This document shows positions 10,960 through 21,841 of a DNA stretch of 64,000 nt, piece after piece. The notes below the pieces were generated by a model. The model made no database searches. It was not told where the DNA came from and was given only the letters and a program-made list of their open reading frames with translations. Position 1 is the first letter of the stretch. Each line of letters opens with the position of its first letter. Source of the stretch: Morella rubra (lineage: Eukaryota > Streptophyta > Magnoliopsida > Fagales > Myricaceae). The stretch lies in NCBI GenBank assembly GCA_003952965.2, contig CM025856.1:9944458-10008457 (forward strand), read 5' to 3'. The translations under genes were made by a program, and so were the position numbers.

Positions 10960-11287
10960 CATACCAAAAAAAAAACGCTGCAAAAAACAACAACGATGGC
11001 ATAGGTTTTTAGCTGCGATCACAAAACGTTATTGTGGATATATAAATGCAGAACAAAATTGAGCTATGGCTAAAAATGTCGTTGCTAAAGACCTGTAGCA
11101 GTGTTTTAGAGAAATGTTGCTAAAAAATTCAAAAAAGTGCTTCGGGTCTTTAGCGGCGACCGTGACCGCCGCTATAGGTCGCCATTTTCACCAGTGGTTG
11201 CAAAAACCGCCGCTAAAATCTAGTAGCATTTTTTGGCCTTTAGCAACTGTCGGCAACTGCCGCTAAAGACCTTTTTTTTTTGTAGTG
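10960..11287. mobile_element. one terminus of a CACTA (En/Spm) DNA transposon
   Basis: On the minus strand the end reads CACTACAAAAAAAAAAGG, the classic CACTA terminal inverted repeat. Inside it are several direct and inverted copies of a subterminal motif close to GCCGCTAAAGACC (near 11090, 11150, 11205 and 11265), as expected for the transposase-binding region. No matching CACTA end was found to the left, so the element is truncated or extends through the nested region. Confidence 0.75.
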
Positions 11288-11434
11288 ATCTCTTCTGCAT
11301 AATTGCTTATTCCATTCATTGTAGTTTTTCTCTTTGACACATCACAAAATCCTACTATAAATATACCATTAATGATATCATTAAGTAAGATTGAGAGTTT
11401 TAACTATTTTTTTTTTTTTGTAAATTAATTTGGA

Positions 11435-11460
11435 AGTCCTAATCTGCGCAGATTAGGACT
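11435..11460. repeat. 26-bp perfect palindrome
   Basis: The half-site AGTCCTAATCTGC is followed at once by its exact reverse complement. A third partial copy (AGTCCTAATCT) lies near 11485. It lies between the CACTA end and the second copia remnant; no function is assigned. Confidence 0.7.
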
Positions 11461-11819
11461 AATTTAGGAGAGATTAATCTGGAAGTCCTAATCTAGGAGA
11501 GATGAGGGAGCTGACACGTTCCCTGATCCATTCAGGCCTAATAGTGGAACGAAGGGAGGTAAAAAATTAGGCATACCTACTAGCCATGGGTCCTAGCACG
11601 CCAGAGTGCTATCCCCATCTTGAACATGCCTACAAGCACCAGACCGAAGATGAGGAATAAGAGAAAGGATGCCTCTCCAAGCCCATGTTGCCAGCCTAGG
11701 GGATGGAGAATTCCAGACAGTATTGGACAAAAGATATTTGGCCTGACAAAGAGAAACCCAAAGAGAAAGAGCTGCTGTTATCAGCTTCCAACCCTAACGA
11801 GCCAACAAAGTAACAATCA

Positions 11820-12657
11820 TGCGTGAAAGGCAACGAATGCCTAGACCCCCCACTGCTTTAGGCAAACACATGGATTGCCAAGATTTATGAGACAAATGAT
11901 AGGGATGTGAGGGGTCAAATCCTCACAATTCTAGAATCCAATTTCTTTTCATATGGATTGTAGATCCTAGCCTCCGCTAGACAATCTCAAATGTGAAGGT
12001 GTCTCAAGCTCGGTTTCCTCCACAATTCAAAAAGTCCCTTGGAACTACAGGAACCCGATTAAGCAAATAAACAGCATTTTAGAGCTTCCATCCACAATGA
12101 AATGGTTACTGAGGAGTTACTCAACATACTCCTAACCATTTCCATAAGAGTACGATTACATCTTTAGCTACACCATTCTGGTAGGTGTACCAGGTATTTG
12201 TATTGTGCAAAAATACCATGCTCTTTTAAGAATTCAGTAAACGGGCCTGGACATTGTCTTATTCTATCATACTTTCGATAATACTCACCACCTCTATCTG
12301 ATCAATGATTTTCACCTTTCTATCTAATTGTCGCTCAACTTCAGCAATACATGACTTTACAGCATTTAATGCTTAAGACTTTCGTGTAAATAGACATAAC
12401 AGTAACGTGAAAATTTATTATAAAATACTTTTCTCCATCAAAAGATAGTGAGTCAAAAGGTCCACAAATATCAATATGGACAATCTCCAAAAGCTTTCAC
12501 TTTTTGTGGCGTCTTTCTTTATATGTTTGGTCTGCTTTACTTTAATGCAATCCACACATACATCAAAATCTATAAAGTCAAGATTCATAAGAATCTCATC
12601 TTTTATCAACCTTTCCATTCTTTCTCTGGATATGTGACCCAGTCGTTTATGCCACAA
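11820..12657 (-). pseudogene. copia 2 integrase, decayed
   Basis: The zinc domain is clear: HKRLGHISRERMERLI, then CVDCIKVKQTKH. Further left, in shifting frames, pieces of the core appear: a PGT-type stretch near 12180-12200, then MEMVRSMLSNSS and SLWMEALK near 12060-12140, and AEARIYNPYEKKLDSR near 11940-11990. The active-site Glu motif is not legible. Confidence 0.7.
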
Positions 12658-12807
12658 GATAAGAGAACTCTCATTAACTCAACTTCATTTAGTTCCAACA
12701 TTATGATGCAGGGTCAAAATAGTTTGAGCAAATTTTTTATTGAGATTAAAACTATATAAACCTTCATATAAGATACCAGAACCAACAAATGAGTCATTCA
12801 TAAAAAA

Positions 12808-13044
12808 CTAAAAACCTTTATCTTTAAAAACAAAGGAATATCCTTCAAAATCAAGTCTCGACATGGAAATTAAATTTCTAGAAATAGTAGGAACATAAAG
12901 AGTATCAAATAGGTCCAAATAAAGGCCTGAGTCTAAAAACAAATGTAAAGTTTCAACACCAACAACAGGTACTTGAATTCCATTTCCCAAGACTATGAAA
13001 TGCTCATTTTGTTTTATGTTTTGGATCGAAAGGTATCCCTGCAT
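12808..13044 (-). pseudogene. copia 2 protease region
   Basis: The frame contains VLGNGIQVPVVGVETL and DTLYVPTISRNLISMSRLD, the usual downstream half of a copia aspartic protease. The catalytic DSG motif would lie just upstream (about 13060-13080), where the plus strand reads GAGTCAATCC (minus GGATTGACTC), suggesting IDS at the active site, but the frame is broken there. Confidence 0.7.
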
Positions 13045-13227
13045 CGCATTTGAAACATGAATAATAGAGCCAGAGTCAATCCACCATATTTGAAGGAACT
13101 TGAGTTATATTTGATTCAAAACATACATAAGCTAGAAGCTCACCTTTCTTTTCGAACCAAGCTTTACGTTTCAAGCAGTCTTTCTTTAAATGCCTAGAGC
13201 CATGACAAAAATAACACTTGGTCCACT

Positions 13228-14024
13228 CTATTCCTTCTTGCGAGCCTCAATGACATGAGAAAGCCCCGCAACCTTTAATGGATCTTTCTTGAAATTCTTA
13301 TACAGTTTCTTTCCTTTCTTTCCAACCCTATGACTCATAACATTGACTGAATGATGACCTTGTTGCTTAAGCCTTGTCTCATCTTGAACAACCATACTTG
13401 CCAATTCATTCACATTCCATTTTTCCTTGATAGTGTTATAATGAATTTGAAATGGCCCATACTGAGTAGGCAAGGAATTCAGAATAAACTAAACAAGGAA
13501 ACTTTCATCAACATTCATGCCCAAAGTTTTGAGTCTCACAGTCAGATTAGTCATTTCAAGGACATAATCATGCATTCCACGGTTATCATCAAATTTTATG
13601 GTGGTAAGTTTAGCCATCAATCTCCCTCCAAGGGACTTGTCTGCTGAATGAAAACAATCTCGACAGCCTTGAAATATTCCTTAACATTATTAATTTGAGG
13701 AAGTGATGACTTAATATTATTCTCAATACACATTCACATAAACATAATGCTCAATCTGTTAGATCTTTCCATGAATTAAACAAAGCCAACTGCTCCACTG
13801 CTTGTTTCAATATTAGCAATCGATTTCTCAATTCGCAGTGCTAAGTCAAGATCTAGAGCACTAAGATGAAACTGAATATGTTCTTTCCAATCAGAGAAAT
13901 TAGATCCATTAAAGATCAGAACAGGTGAGGCTAGTGAATCAAGCGAAACTGGAAGTAACACTGCAATACAAATTACAACATTAGTGCTTTGAGAAAAACT
14001 TTTTATTAGTACTTTTGCTTTCAA
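13228..14024 (-). pseudogene. copia 2 gag, fragmented
   Basis: The N-terminal piece (13776-14024) has LIFNGSNFSDWKEHIQFHLSALDLDLALR, the start of copia gag, here with an odd hydrophobic leader. The second piece (13228-13473) has MPTQYGPFQIHYNTIKEKWNVNELASM. The CCHC knuckle expected near 13170-13230 is only partly legible (minus CYFCHGSRHLKKDC, split from the main frame). Confidence 0.7.
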
Positions 14025-14040
14025 TCTTTGGATTAACTAA

Positions 14041-15139
14041 TGCAATATACCAACATTTAAATTTAATGGTGGTTCTAACTCACCTGGGCATAATTGATAA
14101 CACTTCAAAATGTTCAATTGGTTTGTTACCTTCGGCTATTCATTCCAATATCACTACTAATTTATGAGATATCTCATTTATTTAATAATTATTTGAAAGT
14201 TGGTGCACCTTTAGGTCAAACTGTAATAATCAAATAATCATTCCATAATTTTTGCAAAGTCATTTATTTAATAATTATTTGAAAGTTGGTGCACCTTTAG
14301 GTCAAACTGTAATAATCAAATAATCATTCCTACAAAGTTAATTCAATTAAAATTTCCTACATTTTAGCAGGCTCATTTTAGTGATAACAAGCTAACTATA
14401 ATGTAAATATTGATTGATGAAATGACTCAGCAAAATAAAATATAATCCACTTTAAATCAGATAAACATATAAATCTATCAATATGCAATAATATCTTGTG
14501 TCATTAAGAAATCAATGAGAATTTAATATGGCACATATCATCAATAACATATCAATTAACAATTAATGACATGTGACAACAATTTAAAAAATGACACATA
14601 AAGGCCAAAACCAAACTGTGATCAGTAGGTTTCCGAAATTGTAGTTTAGACAAACCACCAAATAAAGTTTGGTTTCAAAAACATAATTACAAATTTTTAC
14701 AGATCACAAATGGCGTTAAAAACAAAACAACACGATTCGGTTTCATAAAGTTTTCAAATCGTGCACGTTAGTTTAATTAACGCAAACCCAAAAAAATCAG
14801 TGACAAACGGTTACAGAAATATGATTTGTTAAAACAAAAAATTCATTAAATAAAAGAAAAACGTTACAGACTCACAGAGATATGACGTTTTAACAAACCA
14901 TCAAATTTCAAACGTTAACAAATAACAACCCATTTCAAACGACATATATCTGTTACGGAAAAATTAAGAAATTTTAAACCGAATATGTCATCTATTAAAA
15001 TCTCATGAATATAGAATATATACAACATTGGCAAAATTGAATTTCAATTGAAACAGAATATCCTAATAAAGTTTCAAACAGAAATTCATATCACACTCAA
15101 CATGGATTATGGATAATAACAACAGAGATGATAAAATAA
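14041..15139. other. AT-rich stretch without genes
   Basis: This could hold the 5' leader or LTR of copia 2, but no primer-binding site or TG/CA boundary was found. It contains the 86-bp tandem duplication listed separately. Nothing else is supported. Confidence 0.4.
14175..14330. repeat. 86-bp tandem duplication, two copies
   Basis: CATTTATTTAATAATTATTT begins at 14175 and again at 14261. About 70 bases are identical in each copy, through AATCATTCC, after which the second copy diverges. Confidence 0.85.
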
Positions 15140-15604
15140 AGGCTTAATTGCACTAGGGGTCCCTGTGGCATTGAGTTATGACAAAATAGTCTCTGGGGTA
15201 TCAATTCCTACAATTTAGTCCCTATGGTGACACATTTAGGTAAAATGTGGTCCCTCCATCCATAAGACTTCAAACACATAATGGAGGATGCTGACGTGTC
15301 AAATTTTTTACATGTCAGCACAAATAGCGAGCAGACACATGTCCCACTACTCCAACTCAACACCACCTGTGATGTCCCTCCATTTTAACAATTCCACATC
15401 ACCAGCCATGTTAGCACTTAAAAAAAAAAAAAGAAATAGCCAAGTCACCACCACCCCTATCGCACTACCCATCCTCTCCCCTCCCCTTCTGATACATCAG
15501 TATCCAAGTAGATATCCCCAAATCTGGTCTGACCTAGCCATTCGATTAGGTGATCGAAGTCCACAAAGGTGTGACCTTGAAGCGGCGTACTACTGCAAGA
15601 TTTC

Positions 15605-16660
15605 TGACAGGATCCTCGGTGAAGACCACGGCCTGGACTACCACGAGTGGGAAGATGAGGGCAAGAGGCGGCGCCAGTGACCGACCAGTGCGCTCCCGAT
15701 CATCAGGGCAGGCCGACAGACGATAGGAAGGCTAACCAACTAAGACCTAGAAGATTGACCAACCAGATAAGCCAAAGCATGCCGACCGACTAGGACAGCC
15801 TAGTCGCGCTAACCGACCAGGGGTCGGAAGACTGACCAACCAGGGAAGCCAAAAGCATGTCGATCGACCAGGACAGCCCAGGCGTGCTGATCGACCAGGA
15901 GCCCAGCGATACTTATGCCGGCATGCCAACCAGCCAGTCGCAGACAGATCAGGACCAGCTCAAGACCAGTTCAGAGCGTAGCGGCAGTGCGACCACGTTT
16001 TTATGGAAATATCTTCGGCGATTGGTTTCCTTCCTTGAAGCGATATGATGAATCGTATCTTCTAGATTCAGGTGTTTCTCCGAAAGTCTAGAATATTATC
16101 TTTCCTTTTTGAGTTTGGTTTATTAGGCATGTTATATCAAATCTACTTGATTGACGGGATTAATTCCTAAAGATCTGTGATTTAATTAATTTTGATTTGA
16201 TTCCATATGGTTTGTAAGCACCTAAGGATGTCTATATAAACACCCTTAGGTGCATTATTGAAGGATATCGAAGAATAGTAGAGTCTTGGAGAGCCTGAGT
16301 GCTTTTGGAGAGTGTTTTGGCCGAACATAGGCACGTATATGCTAAGTCGTGTCAGGGCTAATAACCTTGTCATTGGGATTCATTCTAGGCTAATAACCTA
16401 GTTTGGGTACCGTTCTTGGGCTAATTAACCCTTGATCAGGATTGTTCTTGTTTCGTGTGGTTTGAAGGACTAATATCCTTAGACCACGTTTTCTTTTATC
16501 ATAAATCAGTGAGGTATTTGTCATTCTTGTTTGTTAGATCCTATATTTACGCTCGTGTGTTATTTATCATTGGTCGGGAGGATCGTGGTGTTATTGGAGT
16601 AAATCGGGTACGTGGAGAAATTGGTGCTCGTTTTAAAGTCTTTGACCGGGGTTCCTAACA
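15605..16660 (+). repeat. 5' LTR of gypsy 2
   Basis: It starts TGACAGGATCC and ends GTTCCTAACA. The first 350 bp carry many imperfect copies of a GACCGACCAG motif. A TATA box in a stem-loop follows at 16218-16253, then a series of small hairpins with CTAAT loops (16354-16480). Confidence 0.9.
16218..16253 (+). promoter_or_regulatory. LTR TATA box enclosed by a 10-bp inverted repeat
   Basis: GCACCTAAGG and its exact complement CCTTAGGTGC flank CTATATAAA (16232-16240). The same arrangement is conserved in the 3' LTR at 23448-23483. It is the likely core promoter for element transcription. Confidence 0.7.
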
Positions 16661-16662
16661 AT

Positions 16663-16680
16663 TTGGTGCTTTCATTGAGA
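16663..16680 (+). other. primer-binding-site candidate of gypsy 2
   Basis: TTGGTGCTTTCATTGAGAG begins two bases after the LTR. The position and TGG start fit a tRNA 3' end; I cannot name the tRNA with confidence. Confidence 0.55.
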
Positions 16681-16848
16681 GTTGAATACAGAAGTAAACA
16701 CGAGCATTTACTTGAGAGGGGTTCGATCTTCTTTTGGAGAGAACCCAAGGTCGGAAGTTGTTCGTGCCAAGTTCTTTGTCGGGAGGGGTTCGATCTTCTT
16801 TTGGGAAAGAACCCAAGGTCAGACTTGTTGTTGCAGCCAAGTATTGCA
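16681..16848 (+). repeat. leader with a duplicated segment
   Basis: A segment beginning GAGGGGTTCGATCTTCTTTT occurs at about 16717 and again at about 16783, each followed by AGAACCCAAGGTC or a close variant. It lies between the primer-binding site and the gag start. Confidence 0.7.
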
Positions 16849-18230
16849 ATGGAGGCAGTATCAAGTTCACTTACTCCAACCGAGACCGGTTCGAAGCCTT
16901 GGAGTCATCCTCTCTATGATGAAAGACAAGATGGAGGAGACACCACAACCATGGCTCACATGCAAGGAGCCATAAACACGGTTACCAGGGCAGCTGAAGA
17001 GAATAGGAGAGCGGTGGAAGGGATGCGGCAAGACTTACAAGCGGTGTTGGCTAGACTTGGTGGAGAGCCAAGGGAGGCAACCATGTACAAGCCGCAAGGA
17101 TGGAGGAGAATAGGAGGAAGATGTTCATCTCGAGGATGGAGAGAAACTCAAGTTTCTGAGTCCACAAGAGAAGAGCCTAGACCGCGGCAACCCTTAGATT
17201 GGGCGGACGTGTGGAGAATGAGCATGAAGTAGTCGAGAGGTGGCTACGTGAGGAGGAGTCCAACCATGGTGGATGATCATGCAAGAAGAGGAAGGATTTG
17301 GAGGTAGTCGGTACAGGGAGGAGATGCCCTATGGCCCGAGATGCTAGAAGGTGAGATACCGCCGAGAGGCCACAACTACTATGATGAAGAGGATGGGAAT
17401 CGGTTTAACCACCGAGGACCTAGAAGGCCACATTTACGTGGAGGAAGATGAAGGAGGAGATGGAAATCGGTTTAACAACCGAGGACTAGGAGACCAAAGA
17501 TTGACTTTCCAAAGTTTAGTGGAGGTGATCCACATGAATGGCTTGATAAGGCGGACCACTACTTCCATGTTATGAAGTCCCAAGGGGAGAGAATAGCCAC
17601 GCATGTTCTTCCTTGATGGCAAAGCAAGCAAATGGTGGAGATGGATTTGGGCCCAATATGAGAAAGAACGAAGAAGGCTCGGGTGGACGGCTTCGAGAGG
17701 GAGCTTGCTTATGCAGTTTGGGCCCTCGCCCATTGTCAACCATCATGGCCAATTGGCCAAGCTCAAGCAAGAAGTGGAGGAGTTTTGACAACTCCAAACT
17801 TTAGTGAGGGGTTGGTCCGAGGAGGCACTCATTGGCACCTTTGTGGATGGGCTAAAGCCTGGATAGCTAAGGAGCTCAAGTTGAAGCAGCCCACTAGCTA
17901 CAAGAGGCAATGAGGATGGCTGAGATCCTTGAAGATAGCCACCATTTGAGAAAAGCATGTCAAAGACCAAGTGGCTACAAGGAAGATGAAGCCCTTGCAT
18001 TCCGAGGCCTTCGAAGGGAAAAGAGGTGGCTATGGGAGAGGCGAGGAAGAAAGAAGAATGTCAATGAAGCTTAGCCGGGAAGAGCTTGCTGAGTACATTA
18101 AAAAGGGTTATGCTTCAAGTGTGGAGAAATGGAGTCCTGACCATCAATGCAAAAAGGCCAAGCTCATGCTCATGATTGATGAGGGAGGAGAAGAGTCAAG
18201 AGGAGCCCGAGCAGGTGGAATCCTCTAGCT
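16849..18230 (+). pseudogene. gypsy 2 gag, many frameshifts
   Basis: Gag starts at ATG 16849 (MEAVSSSLTPTETGSK) and has an N-terminal helical stretch (AINTVTRAAEENRRAVEGM). The retrotransposon gag domain core follows near 17500 in another frame: DFPKFSGGDPHEWLDKADHY. The C-terminal part near 18060-18230 keeps SREELAEYIKKGY and a short zinc-knuckle remnant (DHQCKKAKLML). At least four frame changes occur, mostly explained by single-base gains or losses. The protein would form the particle core. Confidence 0.8.
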
Positions 18231-18239
18231 GAGTGATAG

Positions 18240-18680
18240 TGAGTTGAGCCTCAATGCCATGACCGGGGTACAAAAGCCCTCACCATGCGACTTATGGCTT
18301 GGGTTGGTAAGCATGAAGTAACGTTGTTGGTGGATAGTGGGTCTACCCACAACTTCATCAATTCCCGCATCCTTTCTAAGATGGGATTGCAGGGAGAAGA
18401 AGTGGAACCATTCGATGTAAAGGTGGCAAATGGTGAAAAGTTAAGATGTGAACTGGTGGTAAGAGCCATGAAGATAAATGTCCAAGGCGTCCGTATAGTG
18501 GCAGATCTCCATGTACTCTCTCTTGGTCGGGCTAGATGTGGTCTTGGGCAATGCATGGGTAAGAGGCATCGGCAACGTTGTCATAGACTACAAAAAGATG
18601 ACTATGGAGTTCAAGCTCGGAGGGAAGAAGAGGACGTGAACCGTTTTAGCATCAAAAGAGCCGAGGCCTTGTAGGCCAAT
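18240..18680 (+). pseudogene. gypsy 2 aspartic protease
   Basis: The frame 18285-18674 has the active-site motif LLVDSGSTHNFI, then FDVKVANGEKLRCE and the downstream half. The expected DVVLGNAWV segment is read in another frame near 18530-18560, showing a shift. This would process the polyprotein. Confidence 0.85.
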
Positions 18681-18800
18681 ATGTTTGAGAAGCTATGCAA
18701 GGGTGGGGCTCATTGCTTCGCCATAGTGATGGGCCAAAACCAAGGAGCTGCCGAGCTGAACAGGAAGCATAGCGACGGAACGGAGGAGTTACCCTGAGGA

Positions 18801-19680
18801 GTGCGGTCGGTTTTGGAAAGACACAAGGAGGTATTAGAGGTCCCGACCACGTTACCTCCAAGGAGAGAGTTCGATCACTGCATTGTGTTGAAAGATGCGG
18901 GCAAGTCGGTGAATGTGCCACCCTACCGGTATGCTCATTTTCAAAAGGGAGAGATCGAATGGCAAGTGGAGGAGATGTTGGCTAGTGGTCTGATTCAACC
19001 GAGCACTAGTCCCTTTTCATCACCAGTATTACTTGTAAGGAAGAAAGATGGGAGTTGGCGCTTTTGCACCGACTATCGAGCACTGAATGAAGCAACGGTC
19101 CGGGATAGATTTCTCATACCTATGGTGGATGAGATGCTTGATGAGTTGCATGGGGCTCATGTGTTCACCAATCTAGACTTAAGGGCTGGGTACCATCAAA
19201 TCCGGATGAAGGAGGAAGACATTCACAATATGGCATTTAGGACTCATTCTGGCCATTATGAGTACCTAGTGATGCCGTTCGGGCTATGTAATGCCCCATC
19301 GACCTTCCAAGTGGCTATGAATGCCATATTCAAGCCGTTCTTAAGAAAGTTTGTGTTGGTATTTTTCGATGACATCTTGGTGTACTCGAAGACTATGGAG
19401 GAACACGTGGTGCAGTTGGAGCAAATGTTGGTGATCTTGAAGGAGCACCATTTCTTCATCAAGGCCTCCAAATGTGCCTTTATGCAAGAAGAGGTTATAT
19501 ACTTTGGCCACATCATCTCGAGCCAAGGAGTGAAAGTAGACCAGCAAAAGGTGGAAGCTATGGTGGATTGGCCCTTACCCAAGAACGTGTCGGCCTTGCG
19601 AGGATTCCTTGGTCTGACCGGACTATTATAGAAGATTTGTTCAAGGCTATGGGTTGATCGCCAAGCCACTCACGTCTATG
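18801..19680 (+). pseudogene. gypsy 2 reverse transcriptase
   Basis: A long open frame (18801-19631) carries EFDHCIVLKDAG, QPSTSPFSSPVLLVRKKDG, FCTDYRALNEATVRDRF, GLCNAPSTFQ and the catalytic VFFDDILVYS box. The thumb region ends ALRGFLGLTG, where a one-base shift puts a TAG in frame. It is the best-preserved part of the element. Confidence 0.92.
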
Positions 19681-20672
19681 CTGAAAAGGAGGCCTTTGAG
19701 TGGTCGGAAGAGGGGAGAAGAGCTTTCGAGGACTTGAAGAGGGCAATGACTAAGACACCCGTCTTGGCCTTACCCGACTTCAAGAAACCATTTGAAGTGT
19801 ACACGGATGCAAGTGGAGAGGGAATTGGAGCTGTACTAGCACAAGAAAGGAGACTCATTGCTTATATCTCCAAGGCCTTAGGGCCAATAAAGAAGTCATG
19901 GAGCACTTATGCCAGAGAAATGTTGGCGGTCGTGCATGCGGTGAAAGTATGGAGATCTTAACTTTTGGGAAGGAAGTTCACTAGCGTGACCAATCAACAA
20001 GAGTTAAGGCACTTGCTAGAGTAAAAGATCATGACGCCTGAGCAGCAAAAGTTTCTTGTGAAGCTTTTGGGATTCGAGTATGACATTGTATACCAGCCCG
20101 GCAAGGAGAATAAAGTGGTTGATGCTTTATCAAGGAAGGAAGGGAGTCCAATGATGTGGACTCTTTATGAAGATGAGGCCGGGCTTAGCGCCTTGAGCGG
20201 AGTGGAATGGAGAATATGGAACAAGCTTAGAGAGGCCGTAGAGCTGGATGCGAGGTCTTCAGGAGATCATAGAGAAGCTAGAGAGCCCATGTGATGGGGT
20301 GACTGGGTTCAAATTGCGGGATGGCTTACCTACTACAAGTCCTATTGTCTATGTGCCCGATGTGCCGAAGCTTGAGGAAGGAGATACTCACTCACTTCCA
20401 CCATAGCAAGGAAGGTGGTCATTCGGGTGGCTTAGACCTACATGAGGATCAAGCATTTCTTCTATTGGGAGGGCCTAAAGAAGAGCGTGAAGAAGTGGGT
20501 GGCCGAGTGTGACGTATGTCAAAAGGCCAAGCATGATACGAGGGCCCCTACGGGTCTCTTGCAACCCTTGCCCATACCGGAAGCTATATGGAAGACCTGT
20601 CCATGAGATTTTGTGGAAGTTCTGCCACAAGTCAACGGATCTGAAGTGATTTTAGTGGTGGTCCGACGCTTA
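19680..20672 (+). pseudogene. gypsy 2 RNase H and integrase zinc domain, first copy
   Basis: RNase H residues appear in VYTDASGEGIGAVLAQ, YAREMLAVVHA and DALSRKEGS, with stops at about 19960 and 20022. Then LTHFHHSKEGGHSG and, in another frame, ECDVCQKAKHDTRAP form the H2C2 integrase domain. The copy ends in the first part of the integrase core (EVILVVV), where the tandem duplication begins. Confidence 0.85.
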
Positions 20673-20676
20673 CGTC

Positions 20677-21841
20677 ATGCAAGAAGAGGTTATATACTTG
20701 GCCACATCATCTCGAGCAAGGAGTGAAAGTAGACCAGCAAAAGGTGGAGCTATGGGATTGGCCTTACCCAAGAAGTGTCGGCCTTGCGAGGATTCCTTGG
20801 TCTGATATTATAGAAGATTTGTTCAAGGCTATGGTTGATTGCCAAGCCACTCACGTCTATGCTGAAAAAGGAGGCCTTTGAGTGGTCCAGGGGAGAAGAG
20901 CTTTCGAGGACTTGAAGAGAGCCATGACCAAGACACCCGTCTTGGCCTTACCCGACTTCAAGAAACATTTGAAGTGTACACGGATGCAAGTGGAGAAGGA
21001 ATTGGAGCCGTGCTCGCGCAAGAAAGAGACCCATTGCTTATATCTCCAAGGCCTTAGGGCCAATAAAGAAGTCGTGGAGCACTTATGCTAGAGAAATGTT
21101 GGCGGTCGTGCATGCGGTGAAGTATGGAGACTTAACTTTTGGGAAGGAAGTTCACTAGCGTGACCAATCAACAAGAGTTAAGGCACTTGCTAGAGTAAAA
21201 GATCATGACGCCTGAGCAGCAAAAGTTTCTTGTGAAGCTTTTGGGATTCGAGTACGACATTGTATACCAGCCCGGCAAGGAGAATAAAGTGGTGATGCTT
21301 TATCAAGGAAGGAAGGAAGTCCAATGATGTGGACTCTTTATGAAGATGAGGCCGGACTTAGCGCCTTGAGCGGAGTGGAATGGAGAATATGGAACAAGCT
21401 TAGAGAGGCCGTAGAGCTGGATGCAAGGTCTCAAGAGATCATAGAGAAGCTTGAGAGCCCATGTGATGGGGTGACCGGGTTCAAATTGTGGATGGGCTTA
21501 TCTACTACAAGTCCTATGTCTATGTGCCCGATGTGCCGAGCTTGAGCAAGGAGATACTCACTCACTTCCACCATAGCAAAGAAGGTGGTCATTCGGGATG
21601 GCTTAGGACCTATATGAGGATCAAGCATTTCTTCTATTAGGAGGGCCTAAAGAGAAGTGTGAAGAAGTGGGTGCGGAATGTGACGTGTGTCAAAAAGCCA
21701 AACATGATACGAGGGCCCCTACGGTCTCTTGCAACCCTTGCCCACACGGAAGCTATATGGGAAGACCTATCCATGAATTTTGTGGAAGGTCTACCAACAA
21801 GTCAAGGATACAAAGTGATTTTAGTGGTGGTCGACCGCTTA
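20677..21841 (+). repeat. tandem duplicate of the RT-end / RNase H / zinc-domain segment
   Basis: This 1,165-bp block is a second copy of 19482-20671 (1,190 bp). Both start ATGCAAGAAGAGGTTATAT and end GATTTTAGTGGTGGTC with the start of the integrase core. The second copy shares the stop-bearing AGTAAAAGATCATGACG with the first. It lacks single bases at many sites, such as AAACATTTG for AAACCATTTG, so its frames are badly broken. Confidence 0.92.

Larger units (their letters stand above)
11600..14024 (-). mobile_element. second Ty1/copia remnant (gag-protease-integrase)
   Basis: Minus-strand fragments in order are gag N-terminus (13776-14024), a second gag segment (13228-13473), protease region (12808-13044), integrase zinc domain (12418-12657) and decayed integrase core and tail down to about 11600. 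Reverse transcriptase, RNase H and recognisable LTRs are missing. Peptides differ from those of the copia at 1-4219, so it belongs to another lineage. Many stops and shifts indicate an old copy. Confidence 0.8.

Noticed and set aside
15288..15680. 130-aa plus-strand ORF as a host gene
   Set aside because: It crosses the boundary between the foldback element arm and the gypsy 5' LTR at 15605, so it is a chance frame.
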